19,467 nucleotides of DNA from an uncultured Lachnospiraceae bacterium (GTDB taxonomy: Bacteria; Bacillota; Clostridia; Lachnospirales; Lachnospiraceae), in the NCBI GenBank assembly GCA_910584115.1, contig CAJTYN010000044.1, positions 1-19,467 on the forward strand. Reading direction: 5' to 3'. The notes under the pieces are model-generated. The model did no database searches and had not been told where the DNA came from. It was given only the letters and a program-made list of their open reading frames with translations. Both the position numbers and the translations under genes were made by a program. Below are positions 5,789 to 12,983 of this stretch, piece by piece. Position 1 is the stretch's first letter. Each line of letters begins with the position of its first letter.

Positions 5789-7249
5789 ATGAGGAGGTGG
5801 CATAAGATCAAAGCAGATGAGATGGATCCAAAAGAGGTTTTTCATTATTTTACAGAGCTCTGCAGTATCCCTCATGGGTCGGGAAACACGGAGGCACTGG
5901 AGCGATATTGCATGGATCTGGCCGCGGCCCATGGACTCTCTTCTTTTCAGGACGCGTATGGGAATGTGATGCTGTTCAAAGAGGGTTCCCCCGGTTATGA
6001 GAAGAGCCCGCCGGTCATCCTGCAGGGGCATCTGGATATGGTCTGTGAAAAAGATCCGGACTGCAGGGCAGATATGGAGAGAGAGGGGATCGCTCTCAGA
6101 ACGGACGGGGCGTATGTCTGGGCGGATGGGACGACCCTGGGGGGAGACGACGGGATCGCAGTAGCCTATATCCTGGCGCTGCTGACATCCGATGAAGTCC
6201 GGCACCCGCCCATCGAGGCTCTGCTCACGAAAGACGAGGAGGTGGGCCTGCACGGGGCGCGCATGCTGGACGCTTCCCGGCTGAAAGGCAGGTATCTGAT
6301 CAACATCGATTCGGAAGTGGAGGGTATCCTGACAGTGGGCTGTGCCGGGGCCGTGCGTGTCTCTGCCCAGATCCCGGTGGGATCATGTGAGGCGAAGGGC
6401 CGCGGGGGGATCCTGAGGATCAGCGGCCTGTGCGGCGGACATTCGGGCATCGACATCGACAAGAACAGGAAGAACGCGGTCAAAGTCCTGGGGATCGTGC
6501 TGGATATCTTAAACGAAGGGGCGGGCATCCGTGTCGCCGGGCTCAAGGCCGACGGGAAACTCAATGTCATCCCCCAGGCGGCAGAGGCCCTGATCTGTTA
6601 TGATCCGGCGAGACAGGAGGATATCCTCCGCGCTGTGGAGGCATCTGCGCAGAGACTGCAACGAGAATGCGCCGCCGTGGAACCGGATGTCACGGTGACC
6701 TTAGAAGAGTCCGCGCTGCCCGGATCTTCTCTGGATGCGGCGGGGACGCAGACGCTGATCTATGCACTGATGCAGGCTCCATCGGGTGTCTGTTCCATGG
6801 ATCCGGATATCCCGGGCATGGTCCGCACGTCCCTGAATTTAGGGCGCGCGATGCTGGAAGACGGCCTGTTTAAGATGGGCTTTATGATACGCTCCAATAC
6901 GGACTTTGGAAAGCAGATCCTGGTACGGCAGCTGACGCTCCTGACGGGACAGCTGGGCGGAGATATACGCCTGGAGGATGATTATCCCGCTTGGGAATAC
7001 AGCCCGCGTTCTTATTTACGGGATAAGATGGTGCAGGCATATCAAGATCTCTATGGCAAAGATCCGAAGGTCTGTTCGATCCATGCCGGGCTGGAATGCG
7101 GCATCTTATCGGAAAAGCTGCCGGGGGTGGAGATGGTCTCTTTCGGGCCGGATCTGGAAAACGTACACACACCGGCGGAGCGCATGTCCGTACAGTCCGT
7201 AAAACGCTGCTGGGAATATCTCCGGCGCGTTCTGGAGCTGTTGAGGTGA
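5789..7249 (+). CDS. pepD: Aminoacyl-histidine dipeptidase, M20 family
   Basis: PepD is a cytoplasmic di-zinc dipeptidase that splits Xaa-His and other dipeptides. Numbered from ATG-5789 (486 aa), the metal and catalytic residues are visible: His-81 and Asp-83 in GHLDMV, Asp-120 in LGGDDGIAV, Glu-150/151 in KDEEVGLHGA, Asp-174 in NIDSEVEG, and His-460 in VHTPAERM. They run one residue apart from Vibrio PepD (80, 82, 119, 149/150, 173, 461). The start is uncertain: AGGAGGTGG lies inside the first codons, so ATG-5789 has no ribosome site. The best-spaced codon is ATC-5807; the next ATG is 5822. The gene is 22 nt ahead of a DUF819 gene and probably shares its transcript. Confidence 0.94.
   Translation: MRRWHKIKADEMDPKEVFHYFTELCSIPHGSGNTEALERYCMDLAAAHGLSSFQDAYGNVMLFKEGSPGYEKSPPVILQGHLDMVCEKDPDCRADMEREGIALRTDGAYVWADGTTLGGDDGIAVAYILALLTSDEVRHPPIEALLTKDEEVGLHGARMLDASRLKGRYLINIDSEVEGILTVGCAGAVRVSAQIPVGSCEAKGRGGILRISGLCGGHSGIDIDKNRKNAVKVLGIVLDILNEGAGIRVAGLKADGKLNVIPQAAEALICYDPARQEDILRAVEASAQRLQRECAAVEPDVTVTLEESALPGSSLDAAGTQTLIYALMQAPSGVCSMDPDIPGMVRTSLNLGRAMLEDGLFKMGFMIRSNTDFGKQILVRQLTLLTGQLGGDIRLEDDYPAWEYSPRSYLRDKMVQAYQDLYGKDPKVCSIHAGLECGILSEKLPGVEMVSFGPDLENVHTPAERMSVQSVKRCWEYLRRVLELLR
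5791..5800 (+). promoter_or_regulatory. Ribosome binding site that contradicts the pepD ATG
   Basis: GAGGAGGTGG is close to a perfect anti-16S match but begins inside ATG-5789. Nine nt after its AGGAGG core comes ATC AAA at 5807, in the pepD frame. No ATG, GTG or TTG lies in the right window, which suggests initiation at ATC or a base error at that codon. Confidence 0.6.
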
Positions 7250-7271
7250 TCACTTTAAGGAGGAAAAAGAT

Positions 7272-8447
7272 ATGATACAAGAAGGCTTTCTTTATATTGC
7301 AGCGCTGGTCTTTATCGCCGCGATATTGGTCAACCTGCCAAAGATATTTACCGGGAGCGAGGCGCAGAGATTCTTTGATTTCGCGCCGCCGATTGTGCTG
7401 ATCTACCTGGGGCTGATGATCTTGTGCACGGTCCGCCTGTGGGATCTGGAGGCCACGGCAGAGACGTACACAGCCCTGAAAAATCCCCTCCTCTACGCGA
7501 TGCTCTTCATCATGCTGCTGCGCTGTGACCTGAAGAAGATCATCAAGCTGGGGCCGAAGATGCTGATCGGGTTCTTCTGCGCCACGATCTCCATCGGCCT
7601 GGGATTTGTCCTGTCCTATGCGATCTTCCACGGCGCGCTGGGCCAGGGCGCCTGGAAAGCGCTGGGTTCCCTGTGCGGGAGCTGGATGGGCGGAGGCGGC
7701 AACATGCTGGCCATACAGGCGGCGCTGAACGTAGACGAGGGCACGATGGCCTATGCGCTGGTGATGGACTCGATCTGCGCCACCCTGTACGTGATGTTCC
7801 TGCTCTGGGCGATCGGATTTTCAGACAGATTCAACAAATGGACGAAGGCCGACACCCGGGTCATCGATGAAGTGGGACGGGCCCTGGAGGAGGAAGCGCG
7901 GGCGAATACGAAGCCACTGACCTGGCAGAATATCGCGATCCTCTTGGGCAGCGGCCTCATCGTCTCAGCGCTGTCCCAGAAAGCCGGCGACGCGATCGCG
8001 GTGATGCTGCCGTTCCTCGACAAAGCGACCTGGACAGTCCTGGTCGTCACGGTGCTGGGCGTGGGCCTGGCGATGACGCCTTTCGGGAAATTAAAAGGCA
8101 CAGAGGAGATCTCCAATGTGCTCCTATATATCGTCATTGCCCTGATCGCGTCCCGCGCGGACCTGGCGAGCATGGGAAATGCTCCCGTATGGCTGCTCTC
8201 CGGCGCGTTCATCCTGGTGTTCCATGTGGTCATCATGCTGATCATGGCAAAAGTCCTGAAGATGGATATCTTCACCTGCTGCGTGGCTTCCCTGGCGAAC
8301 ATCGGCGGTACGGCCACTGCGCCGGTGCTGGCAGGTACATACAGCAGCGCGCTGGTCCCGGTGGGGATCATCATGGCATTGCTGGGCTATGTAGTCGGCA
8401 CAGGCGGCGGCTTGGTGGTCGCACAGATGATGAGTCTCTTTGGTTGA
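7272..8447 (+). CDS. DUF819 family multi-pass membrane protein
   Basis: This 391-residue protein is strongly hydrophobic, with about ten predicted membrane segments in two halves joined by a hydrophilic stretch (about 180-215, rich in K, E, D and R). The first half carries the family signature GSWMGGGGNM (136-145), and the second half has a related glycine-rich ANIGGTATAPVLAGTYSS near the end, so the protein looks like an inverted-repeat transporter. DUF819 (YjcL-like) proteins have no proven substrate. AAGGAGG lies about 8 nt before ATG-7272. Its place after pepD makes transport of dipeptides, histidine or a related product a reasonable guess, nothing more. Confidence 0.85.
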   Translation: MIQEGFLYIAALVFIAAILVNLPKIFTGSEAQRFFDFAPPIVLIYLGLMILCTVRLWDLEATAETYTALKNPLLYAMLFIMLLRCDLKKIIKLGPKMLIGFFCATISIGLGFVLSYAIFHGALGQGAWKALGSLCGSWMGGGGNMLAIQAALNVDEGTMAYALVMDSICATLYVMFLLWAIGFSDRFNKWTKADTRVIDEVGRALEEEARANTKPLTWQNIAILLGSGLIVSALSQKAGDAIAVMLPFLDKATWTVLVVTVLGVGLAMTPFGKLKGTEEISNVLLYIVIALIASRADLASMGNAPVWLLSGAFILVFHVVIMLIMAKVLKMDIFTCCVASLANIGGTATAPVLAGTYSSALVPVGIIMALLGYVVGTGGGLVVAQMMSLFG

Positions 8448-8454
8448 GAGTGAG

Positions 8455-8492
8455 AGCGTGTCCGGAAAAAGTAGATCTCCGGGCGCGCTTTT
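8455..8492 (+). terminator. Intrinsic terminator of pepD-DUF819
   Basis: AGCGTGTCCGGA (8455-8466) pairs along all 12 positions with TCCGGGCGCGCT (8478-8489), using two G-U pairs, around an 11-nt loop. TTTT follows. It separates the transporter from the two-component system. Confidence 0.75.
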
Positions 8493-8513
8493 CACATATC
8501 CTACATATTTTTC

Positions 8514-8522
8514 TGCTATAGT
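8514..8522 (+). promoter_or_regulatory. Extended -10 promoter of the two-component operon
   Basis: TGC-TATAGT (8514-8522) is an extended -10 element; no convincing -35 was found 16-18 bp upstream. It lies 44 nt before the response-regulator ATG and just after the preceding terminator. Confidence 0.45.
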
Positions 8523-8566
8523 CAGAACATAGATACCGAGAAAGCAGTCTGCAAAAGGAGTGGGTC

Positions 8567-9247
8567 ATGGAACAACTGAAGATACTCGTGGTAGATGATG
8601 AGAGCAGGATGCGCAAGCTGGTCAAGGATTTCCTGACAAAGAAGGGCTTCCAGGTGACCGAGGCGGGAGACGGTGTGGAAGCCGTGGACATCTTCTTTGG
8701 AGAAAAAGACATCGCGCTGATCATCCTGGATGTGATGATGCCGAAGATGGACGGCTGGGAAGTGTGCCGGGAGATCCGTCAGTATTCCAAAGTCCCGATC
8801 ATCATGCTGACGGCCCGGGGGGACGAGCGGGACGAGCTCCTAGGCTTTGAGCTGGGCGTGGACGAATACATCTCCAAGCCTTTCAGCCCGAAGATCCTAG
8901 TGGCGCGGGTGGAGGCGATCCTAAGGCGGAGCAACCTGACGGGCCAGGAGAAGAACCTGGAGGCGGGGGGGATCTGCGTCAACAAGGCGGCCCACCAGGT
9001 GACCTTAGACGGCAAGCCGATCGATCTGAGCTACAAAGAGTTCGAGCTGCTGGCGTATTTTGTGGAAAATGAGGGCATCGCCCTTTCCAGGGAGAAGATC
9101 CTGAATTCCGTATGGAATTACGATTATTTCGGGGACGCCCGGACCATCGACACCCACGTGAAGAAGCTGCGCAGCAAAATGGGAAAAAAAGGAGAATACA
9201 TTAAGACAGTATGGGGCATGGGATACAAATTCGAAGTGGAGAGATAA
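8567..9247 (+). CDS. OmpR/PhoB-family response regulator
   Basis: The 226-residue protein has a receiver domain (about 1-120) followed by a winged-helix DNA-binding domain. Receiver residues are Asp-10/Asp-11, phospho-acceptor Asp-55 in LIILDVMMPKMDG, Thr-82 and Lys-104 in SKPF. The output domain contains LSYKEFELLAYFVENEG, the recognition helix around RTIDTHVKKLRSKMG and the closing WGMGYKFE. AAAGGAGTGG precedes the ATG. Its stop overlaps the start region of the histidine kinase, its cognate partner. The regulated genes are not evident here. Confidence 0.95.
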   Translation: MEQLKILVVDDESRMRKLVKDFLTKKGFQVTEAGDGVEAVDIFFGEKDIALIILDVMMPKMDGWEVCREIRQYSKVPIIMLTARGDERDELLGFELGVDEYISKPFSPKILVARVEAILRRSNLTGQEKNLEAGGICVNKAAHQVTLDGKPIDLSYKEFELLAYFVENEGIALSREKILNSVWNYDYFGDARTIDTHVKKLRSKMGKKGEYIKTVWGMGYKFEVER

Positions 9248-10737
9248 GACATTCCCTGCGCAACCAGATCGCGCTGATCTTCATCGGCATGACGCTCCTC
9301 TCCGTGGTGGCCATCGCCGTGATCAACGGTTTTTTCCTGGCAGAGTATTACATCGCCCGGAAGACAGATGTGCTCAAAGAAGCCTATGAAGACCTGGGGA
9401 CCTTTGACATCGAGTTGGAGAGCGCGGGGACGGCCGATATGGGCGAGACATCCGTGCCGGTGGAGTTAAAGAGAGCCTCCATGGAAAATAACCTGACCTG
9501 GATCATCACCAACCGCCAGGGCCAGGCCCTGCTCTATAATGTGCAGGAGAGGGATGTGGACAGGATGGAGGCCAGCCTGTTCGGTTATCAGACCGGGGTG
9601 GATGTCCAGCGAAAAGAGATCTTGGAGAAGACGAGCGCCTACGCGATCCAGAAGAGCCGGGACCGCTCCGCGGGCATGGAATACCTGGAACTGTGGGGGG
9701 AATTTGAAAACGGCAATTCCTGTATGATCCGTTCGCCCCTGGAGAGCATCCGGGAGAGCGCGTCCATCTCCAACATGTTCTATCTCCAGGTGGGGCTGGT
9801 CATCATCGCGGTCAGCGCCTTCGTCCTGTGGATGATCACCAACCATCTGACAAGGCCGATCTGCGAACTGACAGCCATCTCCCAGAGCATGGCGGGACTG
9901 GATTTCCGCGCGAAATACCGGAGCCGCCACAGCAACGAGGTGGACGTCCTGGGGGAAAATTTCAACAGGATGTCCGAGCAGCTGGAAGGGACGATCCTGA
10001 AACTCCAGTCGGCCAACGAACAGTTGGAAAAAGACATCGCCGAAAAGGTCAAGATCGATGAGATGCGAAAAGAATTCCTGGACAATGTCTCCCACGAGTT
10101 AAAGACGCCGATCGCACTGATCCAGGGCTATGCGGAAGGTCTGAAGGACAACATCATGGACGACATGGAGAGCCGGGAATTCTACTGCGAGGTCATCATG
10201 GATGAGGCGGCCAAGATGAACATCATGGTCAAAAAACTCCTGACCTTGAATCAGCTGGAATCCGGCCATGACAGGCTGGTGATGGAGGATTTTGACATCG
10301 TGGATCTGATCCGGGGCGTCCTGCAGAACTCCGAGATCTTAGTCCAGCAAAAGGAGGCGAAGATCCTGTTCGACCAGGACCAGCCGCCGGTGTATGTGCG
10401 GGCCGATGAATTTAAGATCGAGGAAGTGGTGACCAACTTCTTTACCAATGCGCTGAACCATCTGGATGACGAGAAGACCGTGGAGCTGAAAGTCTACAGG
10501 CAGGAGCGGACCGCGCGGGTCACGGTCTTCAACTCGGGAAAGCCCATCCCCGACGAGGCCCTGGAACATGTGTGGGATAAATTCTACAAAGTGGACAAGG
10601 CCCACACCCGGGAGTACGGCGGCAGCGGGATCGGACTGTCGATCGTAAAGGCGATCATGGGATCCCATCAGCAGGGATGCGGGGTGGAAAACTATGAGAA
10701 CGGCGTCATGTTCTGGTTCGAACTGGCGCTCAAGTGA
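9211..10737 (+). CDS. Sensor histidine kinase
   Basis: Numbered from ATG-9211 (508 aa): membrane segment about 20-47, an extracellular sensor region about 48-188 with no recognised motif, a second membrane segment about 190-212, HAMP (about 212-265), a short coiled coil, HisKA with phospho-acceptor His-295 in FLDNVSHELKTP, and an HATPase domain with the N-box FTNALNH (Asn-413), a diverged G1 box NSGKPIP and GGSGIGLS (470-477). It phosphorylates the preceding response regulator. ATG-9211 would overlap that gene by 37 nt and has a poorly spaced ribosome site. The expected junction start at 9244, giving xRHSLRNQIALIF, reads ATA rather than ATG. The stimulus is unknown. Confidence 0.92.
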   Translation: MGHGIQIRSGEIRHSLRNQIALIFIGMTLLSVVAIAVINGFFLAEYYIARKTDVLKEAYEDLGTFDIELESAGTADMGETSVPVELKRASMENNLTWIITNRQGQALLYNVQERDVDRMEASLFGYQTGVDVQRKEILEKTSAYAIQKSRDRSAGMEYLELWGEFENGNSCMIRSPLESIRESASISNMFYLQVGLVIIAVSAFVLWMITNHLTRPICELTAISQSMAGLDFRAKYRSRHSNEVDVLGENFNRMSEQLEGTILKLQSANEQLEKDIAEKVKIDEMRKEFLDNVSHELKTPIALIQGYAEGLKDNIMDDMESREFYCEVIMDEAAKMNIMVKKLLTLNQLESGHDRLVMEDFDIVDLIRGVLQNSEILVQQKEAKILFDQDQPPVYVRADEFKIEEVVTNFFTNALNHLDDEKTVELKVYRQERTARVTVFNSGKPIPDEALEHVWDKFYKVDKAHTREYGGSGIGLSIVKAIMGSHQQGCGVENYENGVMFWFELALK

Positions 10738-10758
10738 GGAGAAGAACGTAAGAAGGGG

Positions 10759-10794
10759 CCTGAAAGTCAGATTTTTTGACTTTCAGGTCTTTTT
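10759..10794 (+). terminator. Strong intrinsic terminator after the histidine kinase
   Basis: CCTGAAAGTCA (10759-10769) and TGACTTTCAGG (10777-10787) form a perfect 11-bp stem with a 7-nt loop, followed by TCTTTTT. It separates the two-component operon from hisH. Confidence 0.93.
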
Positions 10795-10859
10795 CTATGT
10801 TCGATCGCCCAGAGATGTGTTAATATTACAGAAAGAGAATAAAAAGGAAATATGCGTAT

Positions 10860-11495
10860 ATGATAACAATGATCGATTACGATGCCGGAAATATGAAGAG
10901 CGTGGAGAAGGCGCTGATCCATCTGGGCGAGGATGTACAGGTCACCAGGCGGGCCCAGGACATCCTCGCGGCGGAAAAAGTCATCCTGCCCGGGGTGGGA
11001 AATTTCGGCAGTGCGATGGAAAAACTGAATGAATACGGCCTGACCGATACGATCCGCCAGGTCTGTGAAAAAGGGACGCCCTTTCTCGGGATCTGTCTGG
11101 GGCTGCAGCTCTTATTTGAGGAGAGCGAAGAGAGTCCCGGTGTCAAGGGGCTGGGGATCCTGCCGGGGCGGATCCTGCGCATCCCCAAGGCGCCGGATCT
11201 GAAGATCCCCCACATGGGCTGGAATTCCCTGCATTTTCCCCGGGAAGGGGCGCTCTTTAAGGGGATCCCCGAGGGGACGTATGTCTACTTTGTCCATTCC
11301 TATTATCTGCAGGCGGCGGACGAGCAGATCGTGGCGGCTGAGGCGGATTACGGCGTGCGGATCCACGCTTCCGTGGAGCGGGGCAACGTATATGCCTGCC
11401 AGTTCCATCCGGAGAAGAGCGGGGATATGGGCCTTTTGATCCTAAAGAATTTTGCAGGGCTTTCATGCAGAGAGAGCCGGGGAGGGGCGCGCTGA
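10860..11495 (+). CDS. hisH: Imidazole glycerol phosphate synthase, glutamine amidotransferase subunit
   Basis: HisH hydrolyses glutamine and passes ammonia to HisF for imidazole ring formation in histidine synthesis. The 211-residue protein is a class I amidotransferase with the start MITMIDYDAGNMKSVEKAL, the oxyanion region PGVGNFG, nucleophile Cys-79 in FLGICLGLQLLFE, and the His-183/Glu-185 pair in CQFHPEKSG. AAAAAGGAAA lies about 11 nt ahead of ATG-10860. Its stop shares one base with the hisF start (TGATG), so the two subunits are translationally coupled. The upstream promoter is unclear; a TAATAT at 10821 could be a -10. Confidence 0.96.
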   Translation: MITMIDYDAGNMKSVEKALIHLGEDVQVTRRAQDILAAEKVILPGVGNFGSAMEKLNEYGLTDTIRQVCEKGTPFLGICLGLQLLFEESEESPGVKGLGILPGRILRIPKAPDLKIPHMGWNSLHFPREGALFKGIPEGTYVYFVHSYYLQAADEQIVAAEADYGVRIHASVERGNVYACQFHPEKSGDMGLLILKNFAGLSCRESRGGAR

Positions 11496-12256
11496 TGTTT
11501 ACGAAACGGATCATCCCCTGCCTGGATGTGAACAAGGGCAGGGTCGTAAAAGGGATCAATTTTGTGGATCTAAAAGATGCGGGAGATCCCGTGGAAGTGG
11601 GCCGGGCGTACGGTCAGGCCGGGGCGGACGAGCTGGTGTTCTTAGACATCACGGCTTCTTCTGACCAGAGGGAGACGGTGGTGGGCATGGTGCGCAAGGT
11701 GGCGGAGCAGGTCTTCATCCCGTTCACCGTGGGCGGCGGGATCCGCACGGTGGAGGATTTCCGGCTCCTCTTGCGGGAAGGGGCGGATAAGATCTCCATC
11801 AATTCGGCGGCCATCGACAACCCGGCATTGATCCACGATGCGGCGATGAAATTCGGCAGCCAGTGCGTGGTCGTGGCTGTGGACGCCAAGCGCAGAGCGG
11901 ACGAGAGCGGCTGGAACATCTACAAACACGGAGGCCGGATCGATGTGGGGCAGGACGCCGTCGAGTGGGCCAGGAAAGCGGAGAGCTTAGGCGCCGGCGA
12001 GATCTTGCTGACCAGCATGGACTGCGACGGGACGAAAGCCGGGTACGACCTGCCGCTGACCCGGGCGGTGGCGGACGCGGTGTCCATCCCGGTGATCGCC
12101 TCCGGAGGCGCCGGGACGCTGGAGCATTTCCATGAGGCGCTGACCCAAGGAGGCGCGGACGCGGCCCTGGCGGCGTCGCTGTTCCATTATAAAGAACTGG
12201 AGATCTCAGAAGTCAAGGACTATCTGGCAGGAAAAGGCGTCTCCGTAAGGAGATAG
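11495..12256 (+). CDS. hisF: Imidazole glycerol phosphate synthase, cyclase subunit
   Basis: HisF is the TIM-barrel cyclase that converts PRFAR and ammonia into imidazole glycerol phosphate and AICAR. The 253-residue protein shows the two catalytic aspartates at their standard positions, Asp-11 in PCLDVNKGRVVKG and Asp-130 in VVAVDAKR, plus the phosphate-binding loops FTVGGGIRT and IASGGAGT and the TSMDCDGTKAGYD segment. ATG-11495 with GGAGGGG 8 nt upstream is chosen over an in-frame ATG at 11465. No other his genes are in the window. Confidence 0.97.
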   Translation: MFTKRIIPCLDVNKGRVVKGINFVDLKDAGDPVEVGRAYGQAGADELVFLDITASSDQRETVVGMVRKVAEQVFIPFTVGGGIRTVEDFRLLLREGADKISINSAAIDNPALIHDAAMKFGSQCVVVAVDAKRRADESGWNIYKHGGRIDVGQDAVEWARKAESLGAGEILLTSMDCDGTKAGYDLPLTRAVADAVSIPVIASGGAGTLEHFHEALTQGGADAALAASLFHYKELEISEVKDYLAGKGVSVRR

Positions 12257-12287
12257 ATGATATATACAAAAGAAGGGAGAGATCAAG

Positions 12288-12962
12288 ATGCCGCCATTAG
12301 CAGGCGAATGGCTGAACGCCCTCCAGGGGGAATTTAAGAAACCATATTACCGCAGTCTGTTCCAGACGATCAATGAGGAGTACAAGACGAAACTCATCTT
12401 TCCGCCGGCAGACGATATTTTCAACGCATTCCATTTTACCCCGTTAAATGAGGTGAAAGTGGTCATCCTGGGACAAGATCCCTATCACGGCCAGGGGCAG
12501 GCCCACGGCCTGTGCTTTTCCGTAAAAAAAGGCGTGGACATCCCGCCGTCCCTGGTCAATATCTATCAGGAACTCCACGACGACCTGGGCTGTTACATGC
12601 CCAACAACGGCTACCTGGAGAAATGGGCCAGGCAGGGGGTGCTCCTGTTGAACACGGTGCTGACGGTGCGGGCGCACCAGGCCAATTCACACAGGAACAT
12701 AGGCTGGGAGGAATTTACCGACGCGGCGATCCGTGTGCTGGATGAGCAGGATCAGCCGATGGTCTTCATCCTGTGGGGCCGTCCGGCCCAGGCGAAGAAA
12801 CGGATGCTGAAAAATCCCGCCCATCTGATCCTGGAATCCCCCCACCCCAGCCCCCTGTCCGCCAGGAGAGGCTTTTTTGGGAGCAGGCCGTTCAGCCAGA
12901 CCAACGCTTTTCTGGAGAGCAGGGGCCTTTCCCCCATCGACTGGCAGATCGAGAACATATGA
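12288..12962 (+). CDS. ung: Uracil-DNA glycosylase, family 1
   Basis: Ung removes uracil from DNA to begin base-excision repair. The 224-residue protein has the water-activating loop GQDPYHGQGQAHGLCFS with Asp-64 and His-67, the uracil-recognition segment GVLLLNTVLTV with Asn-122, and the minor-groove loop HPSPLSARRGFFGSRPFSQ with His-186. Family 1 length is about 220-230, so the gene is complete. AAGGGAGAG lies 7 nt before the ATG. It follows hisF by 31 nt and may be on the same transcript; there is no functional link to histidine synthesis. Confidence 0.97.
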   Translation: MPPLAGEWLNALQGEFKKPYYRSLFQTINEEYKTKLIFPPADDIFNAFHFTPLNEVKVVILGQDPYHGQGQAHGLCFSVKKGVDIPPSLVNIYQELHDDLGCYMPNNGYLEKWARQGVLLLNTVLTVRAHQANSHRNIGWEEFTDAAIRVLDEQDQPMVFILWGRPAQAKKRMLKNPAHLILESPHPSPLSARRGFFGSRPFSQTNAFLESRGLSPIDWQIENI

Positions 12963-12983
12963 AAAGAGGATCGAGGGTAAGCG

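Noticed and set aside
5579..6253. N-terminal extension of the arsC-like frame by about 225 codons
   Set aside because: It runs through the promoter region and antisense to pepD; the ATG at 5578 has a good ribosome site and matches the family N-terminus.
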